Origin: an uncultured Winogradskyella sp.
GTDB taxonomy: Bacteria > Bacteroidota > Bacteroidia > Flavobacteriales > Flavobacteriaceae
DNA length: 64,000 bases
NCBI RefSeq assembly: GCF_947498005.1
Contig: NZ_CANMIW010000004.1
Span: forward strand, 310,001 to 374,000
Reading direction: 5' to 3'
How positions within the stretch are numbered: the first letter of the stretch is position 1; every line of letters begins with the position of its first letter. Shown here piece after piece: positions 49,925 to 57,747 of this stretch. Both the position numbers and the translations under genes were made by a program. Below the pieces are notes generated by a model, which was not told where the DNA came from, searched no databases, and was given only the letters and a program-made list of their open reading frames with translations.

Positions 49925-51385
49925 TTATTTTTCGTTTTTATTTATTAATTCGGCAACCAACTTACCCGATATTAAGGCAGGAGGAACTCCAGGACCGGGA
50001 ACAGTTAATTGTCCTGTAAAATATAGACCGTTTACCTTTTTACTTTTTAGTTTTGGTCTTAAAAAGGCGGTTTGCATTAGCGTATTTGCCATACCATATG
50101 CATTACCTTTATAGGAGTTATAATCTTCAATGAAATCATTAACGCAATACGACTCTTTAAAAATTATATGATCTTGAACATTTTGTTGCGTTCTTTTTTC
50201 GAACCTATTGATAACAATATCAAAATACTGTTTTCGTAATTCTGGTGTGTCTTCTAATCCAGGAGCAATAGGGATAAGGAAAAATCCGGTCTCACAATTG
50301 TCTGGCGCCATACTTTTATCCGTTACTGAAGGGAAGTTAACATAAAATAATGGATTTTCGGGCCATTTAGGATTATCATAAATATCTTCAGCGTGTTTTT
50401 CAAAATCAGTATCGAAAAATAAATTGTGATGTTCTATATTGTTTAGTTTCTTATCAAAGGCTACATAGAAAAGTAGGGAAGAAGGTGCAAACGTTCTGCT
50501 ATTCCAATAATTTTCAGTGTATTGTCTATGTTTTGGTGCTAAAAGAGTTTCGGAATGGTGATAATCTGCACCACTCAAAACAACATCAGATGCTATTTCT
50601 TTTCCATTTACAGTTATACTAATCGCTTTTAGGCCTTCAACATTTATTTTTTCAACATTACAATTTGTGTTTATTGTTACACCTAAACTTTCGGCCAAAC
50701 TTTTCATGGCAATAACAATTTGATACATACCACCTTTTGGATGCCATGTACCTAAGCCAAAGTCGGCAAAATTCATAAAACTATAGAAAGAAGGTGTTTT
50801 GTTGGGCTTAGCACCCAAAAATAAAACAGGAAACTCTAATGTTGAAATTAATTTAGGGTTCTTAAAGTTTTTTCTAACCTGAGAACTAATGGTTTTATAA
50901 AATTGATCTAATCGAGTTATGGTTTCCTTGGTTACTAATTCTAATGGAGACAATCCTGGTTTTAATACGACTTTATTAATTGCAATGTTGTAATGATCTT
51001 GAGCTCTTGAAATAAATTTTCTAAGTGGTTTAGAACTTCCCGCTTCAATACGTTCAAATTCTTCACAGATTTTATCCATATGATCTCCTATGGTTATAAC
51101 ATCATCTGAAAAGAAAATTTTATAAGCAGGACTTAATTTATCAAGTTGATAGTAGTCACTTGTTTTTTTGCCAAAATCATTGAAAAACTTTTCAAATATA
51201 TCTGGCATCCAATACCAACTTGGACCCATATCAAAAGTAAAACCTTCTTTTTTTAATTGTCGTGCTCTTCCGCCTACGGTTTCATTTTTCTCATAGATAG
51301 AAACGTTATAACCAGCCTGTGCGAGATAACAAGAAGCCGATAAGGCAGAAAATCCTGAACCAATTATGGATATAGTTTTAGACAT
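49925..51385 (-). CDS. crtI: Phytoene desaturase
   Basis: 486 aa. FAD-binding N-terminus IGSGFSALSASCYLAQAG followed by YEKNETVGGRARQLKKEGFTFDMGPSWYWMP (about residues 30-60) is diagnostic for CrtI. The C-terminal FAD motif GLYFTGQLTVPGPGVPPALISGK is present near residue 450. It desaturates phytoene to lycopene. The start overlaps the carH-like gene by 8 bases, and crtB starts 15 bases later, so they form one unit. Confidence 0.94.
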   Translation of the reverse strand: MSKTISIIGSGFSALSASCYLAQAGYNVSIYEKNETVGGRARQLKKEGFTFDMGPSWYWMPDIFEKFFNDFGKKTSDYYQLDKLSPAYKIFFSDDVITIGDHMDKICEEFERIEAGSSKPLRKFISRAQDHYNIAINKVVLKPGLSPLELVTKETITRLDQFYKTISSQVRKNFKNPKLISTLEFPVLFLGAKPNKTPSFYSFMNFADFGLGTWHPKGGMYQIVIAMKSLAESLGVTINTNCNVEKINVEGLKAISITVNGKEIASDVVLSGADYHHSETLLAPKHRQYTENYWNSRTFAPSSLLFYVAFDKKLNNIEHHNLFFDTDFEKHAEDIYDNPKWPENPLFYVNFPSVTDKSMAPDNCETGFFLIPIAPGLEDTPELRKQYFDIVINRFEKRTQQNVQDHIIFKESYCVNDFIEDYNSYKGNAYGMANTLMQTAFLRPKLKSKKVNGLYFTGQLTVPGPGVPPALISGKLVAELINKNEK

Positions 51386-52286
51386 TGGCTACAGTTTCGG
51401 TTAATGATTTAATGTCTTTATAAGTTTTAATGGTATTTGGCAATTTTTCGAGATTAACTTGAGCAAGCATATGGCCTAGAACCCATAAATTGGAGTTATT
51501 TGGTTCTAAAATACTATTATTAAGGGTGTCTAAATAGTTGCGTAAATTTTCTTTATCTGGTTTTATGGTAAAGTAGGATATAAATGTTATATCATCATAA
51601 TAATTAGCAAGATCTTTTAGGCTATCAATTGGTACACTAGCACCTAGGAAGATAGTATGATAGCCTTTATTAATAAGCTCGTAATTAATATACATTAATC
51701 CTAGCTCGTGTATTTCATTATCTGGGAGGTACAAAACAAAGGTTCTTTTAGAGTTGTTATTCTCATTTGATTGAACTTCCTCTGTATTAGCAATAATTTT
51801 TTGCCGTATTAGAGAGAATATAAAATGCTCATGTGCCGGAGTTATAGTGTCTGTCTGCCATAATATCCCGATAGTCGAGAGTAACGGAATAAATACGTCA
51901 TAGAAAACGCTACTAAATGATTTCTCTTTTAGTAGTGTATTGTAAATATTATAAAATTGTTTTTGGTCAAAATTCATCATAGCTAATTTCAACCCATCAA
52001 TAGCATGATTATCAGAATCACTCTTAACGGCAATTTCTTTAACCAATTGAATAATCTCTTCGTCTTTTATTGAACTGATTTTTGAAATTTTATAACCATT
52101 GTTATTTAAAAAACTAACATTGAGTAATTTTTGAAAGTTTTCTAAATCGTAATATCGTATGTTAGTATCTGTACGCTTTGGTTCTAGGAGGTTATATCGT
52201 TTTTCCCAAATTCTTATAGTATGCGCTTTAATACCTGTGAGGTTTTCAAGATCCTTTATACTAAACTGATTTTTAATATTGTTCAT
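51378..52286 (-). CDS. CarH/LitR-like MerR regulator with a B12-binding domain
   Basis: 302 aa. A MerR-type winged helix (TGIKAHTIRIWEKRYNLLEP, residues about 17-36) leads, followed by a helical bundle with W143-x9-E153-H154 (LWQTDTITPAHEH) and a Rossmann-like domain with E191-x-H193-xx-G196 (EIHELG) and LGASVP. W-x9-EH and ExHxxG are the adenosylcobalamin signatures of CarH, with His193 as the probable lower cobalt ligand; the later SxL and GG motifs are degraded. CarH tetramers repress carotenoid genes in the dark and fall apart when light breaks the Co-C bond. It heads the crt unit and probably regulates it and itself. Confidence 0.88.
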   Translation of the reverse strand: MNNIKNQFSIKDLENLTGIKAHTIRIWEKRYNLLEPKRTDTNIRYYDLENFQKLLNVSFLNNNGYKISKISSIKDEEIIQLVKEIAVKSDSDNHAIDGLKLAMMNFDQKQFYNIYNTLLKEKSFSSVFYDVFIPLLSTIGILWQTDTITPAHEHFIFSLIRQKIIANTEEVQSNENNNSKRTFVLYLPDNEIHELGLMYINYELINKGYHTIFLGASVPIDSLKDLANYYDDITFISYFTIKPDKENLRNYLDTLNNSILEPNNSNLWVLGHMLAQVNLEKLPNTIKTYKDIKSLTETVANV

Positions 52287-52307
52287 TTTTTATTTAAAAA
52301 AGTTAAA

Positions 52308-52333
52308 CAAAAATACAATATTAAATAATACAA
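52308..52333 (-). promoter_or_regulatory. Candidate promoter and repeat of the carH-crt unit
   Basis: The minus strand has TATTTTTG (52315-52308), matching the -7 consensus, 22 bases before the ATG. TTGTATT occurs twice as a direct repeat with 15-base period (plus-strand AATACAA at 52312-52318 and 52327-52333). The TTTG at 52334-52331 lies 15 rather than 19 bases upstream of the -7 box. A spacer of unusual length and repeats between the boxes would suit a MerR-type operator, but that is inference. Confidence 0.45.
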
Positions 52334-52453
52334 AGTCTCGTTTTAACAAAATTTAAAATTTAGATGCGTAAATAGGTGGCATTTTTTAAACAAATAAAGT
52401 GTAATAACAATTACGATCTGCAATTGAAGTCCGCCTTGGAAGCTAATTATTTA

Positions 52454-52476
52454 AAATAAAATTAGCCCAAGGCTAA
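52454..52476 (-). terminator. Terminator downstream of tRNA-Leu
   Basis: On the minus strand, TTAGCC-TTG-GGCTAA is followed by TTTTATTTT, about 39 bases after the tRNA-Leu 3' end. Confidence 0.7.
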
Positions 52477-52514
52477 AAATTAAATATGTATTTGAAAAAA
52501 TGTTTTAAAGAAAG

Positions 52515-52598
52515 TGCGCACGAGAAGACTCGAACTTCCACGGACTAATGTCCACCAACCCCTCAAGCTGGCGCGTCTACCAATTCCGCCACGTGCGC
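52515..52598 (-). tRNA. tRNA-Leu (anticodon GAG)
   Basis: 84 bases with a long variable arm. The acceptor stem is GCGCACG/CGTGCGC, the T arm GTTCGAGTC and the anticodon stem CCAGC/GTTGG around loop TTGAGGG, giving GAG, which reads CUY leucine codons. The CCA tail is not encoded. Ends are set by the acceptor pairing. Confidence 0.93.
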
Positions 52599-52620
52599 AA
52601 ATTATTGAAGTAAATATAAA

Positions 52621-52652
52621 AAAAAAGTTAAGCAAAATGCTTAACTTTTTTT
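52621..52652 (-). terminator. Terminator between tRNA-Lys and tRNA-Leu
   Basis: A symmetrical hairpin AAAAAAGTTAAGC / GCTTAACTTTTTT with a short A/T loop lies immediately after tRNA-Lys. It should end that transcript, leaving tRNA-Leu to read-through or its own promoter, which I cannot identify. Confidence 0.75.
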
Positions 52653-52653
52653 G

Positions 52654-52726
52654 TGACCAGTCTGGGGCTCGAACCCAGGACCCTCTCCTTAAAAGGGAGA
52701 TGCTCTGCCAACTGAGCTAACTGGTC
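52654..52726 (-). tRNA. tRNA-Lys (anticodon UUU)
   Basis: 73 bases. Acceptor stem GACCAGT/ACTGGTC, D arm AGCTCAGTTGG, anticodon stem TCTCC/GGAGA with loop CTTTTAA (UUU) and T arm GGGTTCGAGCCC. CCA is not encoded. A canonical promoter lies 28 bases upstream. Confidence 0.95.
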
Positions 52727-52753
52727 ATAATGTGTTTCTCAGTAACGAGGGTG

Positions 52754-52783
52754 CAAATATAAAATGTTTAATTAATAATACAA
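52754..52783 (-). promoter_or_regulatory. Bacteroidota-type promoter of tRNA-Lys
   Basis: Minus-strand TTG (52783-52781) and TATATTTG (52761-52754) are separated by exactly 19 bases. The tRNA 5' end lies 28 bases after the -7 box. Confidence 0.75.
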
Positions 52784-52857
52784 CACTTTTTTTATTTAAT
52801 TTTTTGTTTTTTTGTACTCTTAATAGCTATCACTTTAAAAATCAATTTATAAGCATT

Positions 52858-53379
52858 ATGATAATTATTTTATTAGGTTACATGGGATCTGGAAAATCAA
52901 CTCTTGGTAAGGAATTGGCTACAGTTTTAAATTATAAATTTTTAGATTTAGATGATTATATCGCAGAAAAGGAGAATTCTTCTGTGTCAATGGTGTTTAA
53001 AAGCAAAGGAGAAATCTATTTTAGAAGAAAAGAGACAGAATATTTAAAAGAAATTATAAATCTACCAGAAAATTATGTGCTTTCGTTAGGTGGAGGAACG
53101 CCATGTTACAGCGAAAACATGAAACTTATAAATTCAAATACTAACGTAGTATCGTTTTATTTAAAATTATCTATTCCTTTACTTTCTAAACGATTGTTTG
53201 TTGCAAAAGAACAACGACCATTAATAAGTCATATAGATTCAGAAGATGATTTACTCGAATTTATAGGGAAACATCTCTTTGAGCGTTCACCTTTTTATCA
53301 TGAAGCGGAACACATTATCAATACGGATAACAAATCTATGCAAGAAGTCTTAGAAACAATTTTGACACATTTAATCTAA
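52858..53379 (+). CDS. aroK: Shikimate kinase
   Basis: 173 aa. P-loop GYMGSGKSTLG near residue 7, the shikimate-binding DLDDYIAEK near residue 30, the FRRKETEYL arginine near 58, SLGGGTPCY near 78, and the lid arginine in AKEQRPLI near 118. It phosphorylates shikimate in aromatic amino-acid synthesis. The ATG at 52858 is needed to place the P-loop at the family position. Its stop overlaps the convergent PRTase gene by 9 bases. Confidence 0.94.
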   Translation: MIIILLGYMGSGKSTLGKELATVLNYKFLDLDDYIAEKENSSVSMVFKSKGEIYFRRKETEYLKEIINLPENYVLSLGGGTPCYSENMKLINSNTNVVSFYLKLSIPLLSKRLFVAKEQRPLISHIDSEDDLLEFIGKHLFERSPFYHEAEHIINTDNKSMQEVLETILTHLI

Positions 53380-53874
53380 ATAAGCTTCATATGGTTGCTT
53401 AGACAGATTAACATGAACATGTTCAAACAAAGAAGTAGAAAGTGAAATACCTTTAAAATCTGCTTTTACAGGAAATTTTTTATGGTTTCTATTAACTAAG
53501 ACCGCTGTTTTAAACTGTTTAAGAGGCACATCTAAAAAATGCTTTATGCCATAAATTAAAGTACTACCAGAATTTAATACATCATCAATCAATACAATTG
53601 ATTTATTAGAATATGCTTCTTTATCAATAGATGTTTTAATTGGGTTGGTAGGTTCTACTTTATCAATAGTGACTTTACACAATGTAGATTCAATAGAGGA
53701 GATCTTATCTAAATTGGCTTTAATTTTTTTGGCGAGTATATAACCATTACTTTCTATACCAGCAATGATGAGTTCGGTTTCATTAACATTACTTTCGTAT
53801 ATCTGATAAGCTATACGTTTTATTTTATGTTCAATTTCTTTATGACTTAAAATTGTATTTTTTGTTAATGCCAT
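53371..53874 (-). CDS. Phosphoribosyltransferase-family protein
   Basis: 167 aa with the PRPP-binding motif VLIDDVLNSGSTLIYG near residue 95 and the preceding hydrophobic strand. The hood and N-terminal GIESNGYILAKKI segment resemble PyrR, which regulates pyr genes and has uracil PRTase activity. No pyr operon is near, so a housekeeping nucleobase PRTase or a PyrR-like protein is equally possible. It is coupled to the upstream methyltransferase gene by TAATG. Confidence 0.87.
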   Translation of the reverse strand: MALTKNTILSHKEIEHKIKRIAYQIYESNVNETELIIAGIESNGYILAKKIKANLDKISSIESTLCKVTIDKVEPTNPIKTSIDKEAYSNKSIVLIDDVLNSGSTLIYGIKHFLDVPLKQFKTAVLVNRNHKKFPVKADFKGISLSTSLFEHVHVNLSKQPYEAYLD

Positions 53875-54455
53875 TAGGTCTTTTTTTCAAAGATAAAAAA
53901 CAGTTCTTTACCTTGTCTTTGTTTTATAGAATTTATTGAAGGTTCTAAAGTTTTAATTTTAAAATCATTTTGAAATAATGATTGGTATTCGGTTTTACTT
54001 CCTCCAAAAGGTGGACCAGATTCCGTTAATTCAAAATTAAAAAGTAACCCAACCAATTTACCACTTGGTTTAAGTAGCTTAAACATTTTATTTTTATAAG
54101 CTACCCTTAAATTTGGGTTAATAGCACAGAAAAATGTTTGTTCTATGATTAAATCAAATTGGTTTTCAAATTTAAAAAAATCTTGTTTTAGTAATCGGTT
54201 TATTGGAATTTCAGGAACACGTTTTTTTAAGTTATCTAATGGTTGCTGTGCAATATCAAGTATATAAATGTTTTTAAAACCGTTATTCCATAGATATTCC
54301 GCCTCATAACTATTACCAGCTCCTGGAATTAAAATTTTTAAAGACTTATCTTTAATTTGATCAATATACTGCTTTAAAGGATTTGATACAGATCCAATAT
54401 CCCAACCAGTTTCATTATTTATATAACGTTTTTCCCAATAATCTTTTCCTACCAT
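53874..54455 (-). CDS. SAM-dependent methyltransferase, TPMT-like
   Basis: 193 aa. The thiopurine-methyltransferase-like N-terminus DYWEKRYINNETGWDIG is followed by the SAM loop ILIPGAGNSYEAEYL near residue 40, an acidic strand end ILDIAQQP near residue 70, and FDLIIEQTFFCAINP near residue 105. In bacteria such proteins methylate chalcogens or small thiols, or are untested. Its stop overlaps the PRTase start (TAATG). Confidence 0.87.
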   Translation of the reverse strand: MVGKDYWEKRYINNETGWDIGSVSNPLKQYIDQIKDKSLKILIPGAGNSYEAEYLWNNGFKNIYILDIAQQPLDNLKKRVPEIPINRLLKQDFFKFENQFDLIIEQTFFCAINPNLRVAYKNKMFKLLKPSGKLVGLLFNFELTESGPPFGGSKTEYQSLFQNDFKIKTLEPSINSIKQRQGKELFFIFEKKT

Positions 54456-54478
54456 TAATTAATTAGTATTGCTAAGTA

Positions 54479-54850
54479 TTATTCTTCTTCATCGTAAAAA
54501 TCGTCAATATCTCTTCGGTCTTTTTTAGTTGGTCGTCCAGTACCTTTTTTTCGATAATAATCTTTACTGTATTTTAAAAGTTCCTTGGCTTCAAAAGCAG
54601 ACTTTGGAGTAGTATCTACTCTGTAAATATCCACCAATTTTGCACCAACACGATTTGGTGGTAAATCGTTTACAGTTAATTGGTAAATAATTTGATCTTT
54701 TCTGAGTTCAATTTTGTCTGTTGGATAAACTTCTCTTGAAGGTTTTATAGCTGCGCCATTTACTTTAACTTGCCCTTTTTTACAAGCTTTTGTAGCGATA
54801 CTGCGCGTTTTATAATAGCGCACACACCATAAATATTTGTCAATTCGCAT
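54479..54850 (-). CDS. S4-domain RNA-binding protein, Hsp15-like
   Basis: 123 aa. An S4 domain (MRIDKYLWCVRYYKTRSIAT...VKVNGAAIKPSREV) is followed by a basic-acidic tail with GRPTKKDRRDIDDF. Hsp15 (HslR) binds stalled 50S subunits carrying nascent tRNA after heat shock. The gene lies upstream of the methyltransferase and PRTase genes on the same strand. Confidence 0.87.
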   Translation of the reverse strand: MRIDKYLWCVRYYKTRSIATKACKKGQVKVNGAAIKPSREVYPTDKIELRKDQIIYQLTVNDLPPNRVGAKLVDIYRVDTTPKSAFEAKELLKYSKDYYRKKGTGRPTKKDRRDIDDFYDEEE

Positions 54851-54983
54851 ATTCTGTTAATAAAAACTACGTTAATAGATTAGTACAAAAATATTATATT
54901 ATTGTATCTTGCGAGTTAAAAATAAGCAATAATGAACATCGTTTCAAAACTGTGGTGGTTTTAAACGAAAAATATCAGTTTCT

Positions 54984-56048
54984 ATGAAAATTAAAATTTT
55001 AAGACTAAGTATTCTGTTACTAGCAGTTTTTTCAATATTCATTTCATGTAAGGATGATGATGATGATGACTCAACATTTGTAGTTGAAGATAGAACAGAA
55101 CAGCAAGTAAAGGATAATGATTCCATTGTATTGTACTTATCGACGCATTACTATAATTCTGCTTTTTTTGAATCAGGAATTAATCATAAATATACAGACA
55201 TTGTAATCTCGGAGTTAGAAATGGATGATAATGGCGATTACTTACCAATGCCAAATCCAGACCAAAATACAATGCTTATTGATGCAGTTGTAGAACATAC
55301 TACAACATACTTAGAAGCAGATTACGTTTATTATGTATTAAATATTAACCAAGGTGGTGGTGGAGAACCTAAATTTACAGATGAAGTTCGTGTAAGGTAT
55401 GAAGGAACCTCTCTTAATTATGATAACGATATTTTTGATGTAATCACAACGCCAGAAGAATTGTTACTTTTTGGTGATGGATTCAACACATTTGGAGCTA
55501 TTAGAGCTTGGCAACTTGTTATGCCAATGTTTAAAACTGCTTATGATTTTGATTATGACAATGGAAGTATAGTTTATGAAGATTACGGACTTGGAATAAT
55601 GTTTGTACCATCGGGTTTAGGTTATTTTTCAGGGACATCAACAGGTTATTCTTATGACAACTTAATGTTTAAGTTTGAATTATTACAGTACGAAGTAGAG
55701 GATCATGATAATGATGGTATTCCTTCTTATTTAGAAGATTTAGATAATGACATTGATGTTTTTAATGACGATACAGATGAAGATGGATTCCCAGACTACA
55801 TTGATTTTGATGATGATAATGATGGCGTTAGTACATTTAATGAATTAATAACTACGTATTATTCAGTAGATACAAATGAAAATGAAGAGGAGCCAGTTCT
55901 TGCTGAAGGTGAATATGAATATGATAGATCTGAAACAGGTGGTGTTATTACTATAAAAACGGTTACGGTTGTAGATTCTGATAGTGATGGTACTCCAGAT
56001 TATTTAGATGAAACTATTGTCACAAATCATAACGAAGAGAATAACTAA
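54984..56048 (+). CDS. FKBP-like lipoprotein with a calcium-repeat tail
   Basis: 354 aa. The lipoprotein signal MKIKILRLSILLLAVFSIFISC ends at Cys22, followed by KDDDDDDS. Residues about 125-245 fit an FKBP-type PPIase core: FTDEVRVRYEGTSL, IRAWQLVMPMFKT, and GIMFVPSGLGY in place of the usual IPPxLAYG. The tail (about 245-345) has thrombospondin-3-like Ca-binding repeats: DHDNDGIPSYLEDLDNDIDV, DTDEDGFPDYIDFDDDNDG and DSDSDGTPDYLDET. Similar lipoproteins are found near gliding and adhesion systems in Flavobacteriia. A terminator follows at 56071. Confidence 0.85.
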   Translation: MKIKILRLSILLLAVFSIFISCKDDDDDDSTFVVEDRTEQQVKDNDSIVLYLSTHYYNSAFFESGINHKYTDIVISELEMDDNGDYLPMPNPDQNTMLIDAVVEHTTTYLEADYVYYVLNINQGGGGEPKFTDEVRVRYEGTSLNYDNDIFDVITTPEELLLFGDGFNTFGAIRAWQLVMPMFKTAYDFDYDNGSIVYEDYGLGIMFVPSGLGYFSGTSTGYSYDNLMFKFELLQYEVEDHDNDGIPSYLEDLDNDIDVFNDDTDEDGFPDYIDFDDDNDGVSTFNELITTYYSVDTNENEEEPVLAEGEYEYDRSETGGVITIKTVTVVDSDSDGTPDYLDETIVTNHNEENN

Positions 56049-56070
56049 TCACTAGTATTACTACACATAA

Positions 56071-56100
56071 AAAAAAGCCACTCATTGAGTGGCTTTTTTT
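56071..56100. terminator. Bidirectional terminator
   Basis: AAAAAAGCCACTCA and TGAGTGGCTTTTTTT form a nearly symmetrical hairpin with a single-base loop, with A and T runs on both sides. It serves the convergent FKBP and outer-membrane-protein genes. Confidence 0.85.
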
Positions 56101-56123
56101 ATTGATAATTAATTTAAAATAGT

Positions 56124-56717
56124 TTAAAGTCCAATAGACAAACTAAGAATTAATTGTTCTGGTCTTGTATCAATTCTACTATTTCTAGTAATGTTATCTT
56201 CAATAAATCTCGCTTCATTTTCTCCAAATCCTCTTTCGTATCTTAAGTCAATTCCAATTTTATTGAAGTTAAGTCCAATACCAAAATTTAAACCAACTGT
56301 GAAGTCTTCTTGGAGGTCATCAATTTCTACACCATGAAAATCAGTTTCTAATATATATTGAGCAGAAGGTCCTGCAAAAACACTGATTGGTCCTAATACT
56401 TTAAGACCAACTAATACTGGTACATCAATTTTTTTTACGTTAAAATCATTGTTGTCGTAATCACTTTTGGTCACTGTGTAAACAATTTCTGGTCGTAAAT
56501 AAATTTTATTACCAATTTTACCAAAGATACCTACATGATATCCAATATTTTGATCTGGATTGCTGCTGTTGAGACTAACAGAATCAAAATAATCACCATT
56601 TCCTCCATAATTTAAACCGCCTTTAAAACCAAAAGCACTGTTGTTTTGGGCAGTTAAACTAAATCCAATAAATAATAAAAGCGCAGTTGTAATAACTGAT
56701 TTTTTTAAATTTCTCAT
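56124..56717 (-). CDS. Outer-membrane beta-barrel protein (PorT/porin-like family)
   Basis: 197 aa. A signal peptide (ITTALLLFIGFSLTAQ) precedes an eight-stranded-barrel pattern: GFKGGLNYGGNGDYF, YLRPEIVYTVTKSDYD, ISVFAGPSAQYIL, and a C-terminal strand ending ILSLSIGL. The family (PF13568) is common in Bacteroidota outer membranes, sometimes with roles in secretion or adhesion. No specific ligand can be named. Confidence 0.88.
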   Translation of the reverse strand: MRNLKKSVITTALLLFIGFSLTAQNNSAFGFKGGLNYGGNGDYFDSVSLNSSNPDQNIGYHVGIFGKIGNKIYLRPEIVYTVTKSDYDNNDFNVKKIDVPVLVGLKVLGPISVFAGPSAQYILETDFHGVEIDDLQEDFTVGLNFGIGLNFNKIGIDLRYERGFGENEARFIEDNITRNSRIDTRPEQLILSLSIGL

Positions 56718-56772
56718 AATGTTCGTTTTTTTAGATTAAGCATCTACTTTCAAAAACGATGCCAAAACAAAA

Positions 56773-57726
56773 TTATTTTCTTTTTATCACATTATTCACT
56801 GCCTTAACAATAGCATCAGAATTTAAACCGTACTTATCCATTAGCTGAGCTGGTGTACCAGATTCTCCAAATGTATCATTAGTTGCAACAAATTCTTGTG
56901 GTGTAGGATTGTGCTGAGCTAATACTCTCGCAACACTTTCTCCTAATCCACCTAGATGATTATGTTCTTCAGCTGTAACAATACAACCCGTTTTTGCCAC
57001 TGAGTCAAGAATAGCTTTATCATCTAATGGCTTAATAGTATGAATATTTATTACTTCAGCAGAAATACCAGCTTCATTCAATACTTTAGAAGCCTCTAAA
57101 GCTTCCCATACTAAATGACCAGTAGCAACGATAGTAACATCTGTACCTTCCGTAAATTTAATAGCTTTACCAATTTCAAACTTTTGGTCGGCAGGTGTAA
57201 AAATAGGTACTGAAGGACGCCCAAATCTTAAATAAACAGGACCATCGTAATCAGCAATAGCAATAGTAGCTGCTTTTGTCTGGTTATAATCACAAGGATT
57301 AATAACTATCATTCCTGGTAACATTTTCATTAGACCTATGTCTTCTAAAATTTGGTGAGTTGCACCATCTTCTCCTAATGTTAAACCAGCGTGAGAAGCA
57401 CAAATCTTTACGTTTTTACCAGAATATGCAATAGATTGGCGAATTTGATCATAAACTCTACCAGTAGAGAAATTTGCAAAAGTACCAGTAAATGGAATTT
57501 TTCCACCAATGGTTAAACCAGCAGCTATTCCCATCATATTTGCTTCTGCAATACCTATCTGAAAAAAGCGATCTGGGTTTTCTTCAATAAATTCATTCAT
57601 TTTTAAAGATCCAATTAGGTCAGCACATAAAGCAACCACATTTGGGTTTGTTCTTCCAAGTTCTGCTAAACCTGCACCAAATCCGCTTCTTGTATCTTTT
57701 TTCTCTGTATATGTATATGTTTTCAT
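56773..57726 (-). CDS. Transketolase, C-terminal subunit
   Basis: 317 aa: the PYR and C-terminal domains of transketolase. The catalytic glutamate region FIEENPDRFFQIGIAEANMM (about residues 45-64), CASHAGLTLGEDGATHQILED and the C-terminal domain (VTAEEHNHLGGLGE) are present. It must pair with the PP subunit upstream. The split form is common in Bacteroidota, archaea and some Firmicutes. It shifts two-carbon units in the non-oxidative pentose pathway. Starts 21 bases after the PP-subunit stop. Confidence 0.93.
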   Translation of the reverse strand: MKTYTYTEKKDTRSGFGAGLAELGRTNPNVVALCADLIGSLKMNEFIEENPDRFFQIGIAEANMMGIAAGLTIGGKIPFTGTFANFSTGRVYDQIRQSIAYSGKNVKICASHAGLTLGEDGATHQILEDIGLMKMLPGMIVINPCDYNQTKAATIAIADYDGPVYLRFGRPSVPIFTPADQKFEIGKAIKFTEGTDVTIVATGHLVWEALEASKVLNEAGISAEVINIHTIKPLDDKAILDSVAKTGCIVTAEEHNHLGGLGESVARVLAQHNPTPQEFVATNDTFGESGTPAQLMDKYGLNSDAIVKAVNNVIKRK

Positions 57727-57747
57727 TTTTTTCTTTTGAATTGATGA

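Noticed and set aside
52433..52473. Long imperfect inverted repeat GCCTTGG..GCTAATT near tRNA-Leu as a mobile-element end
   Set aside because: The inner part is better explained as the simple minus-strand terminator TTAGCC-TTG-GGCTAA-T-run.
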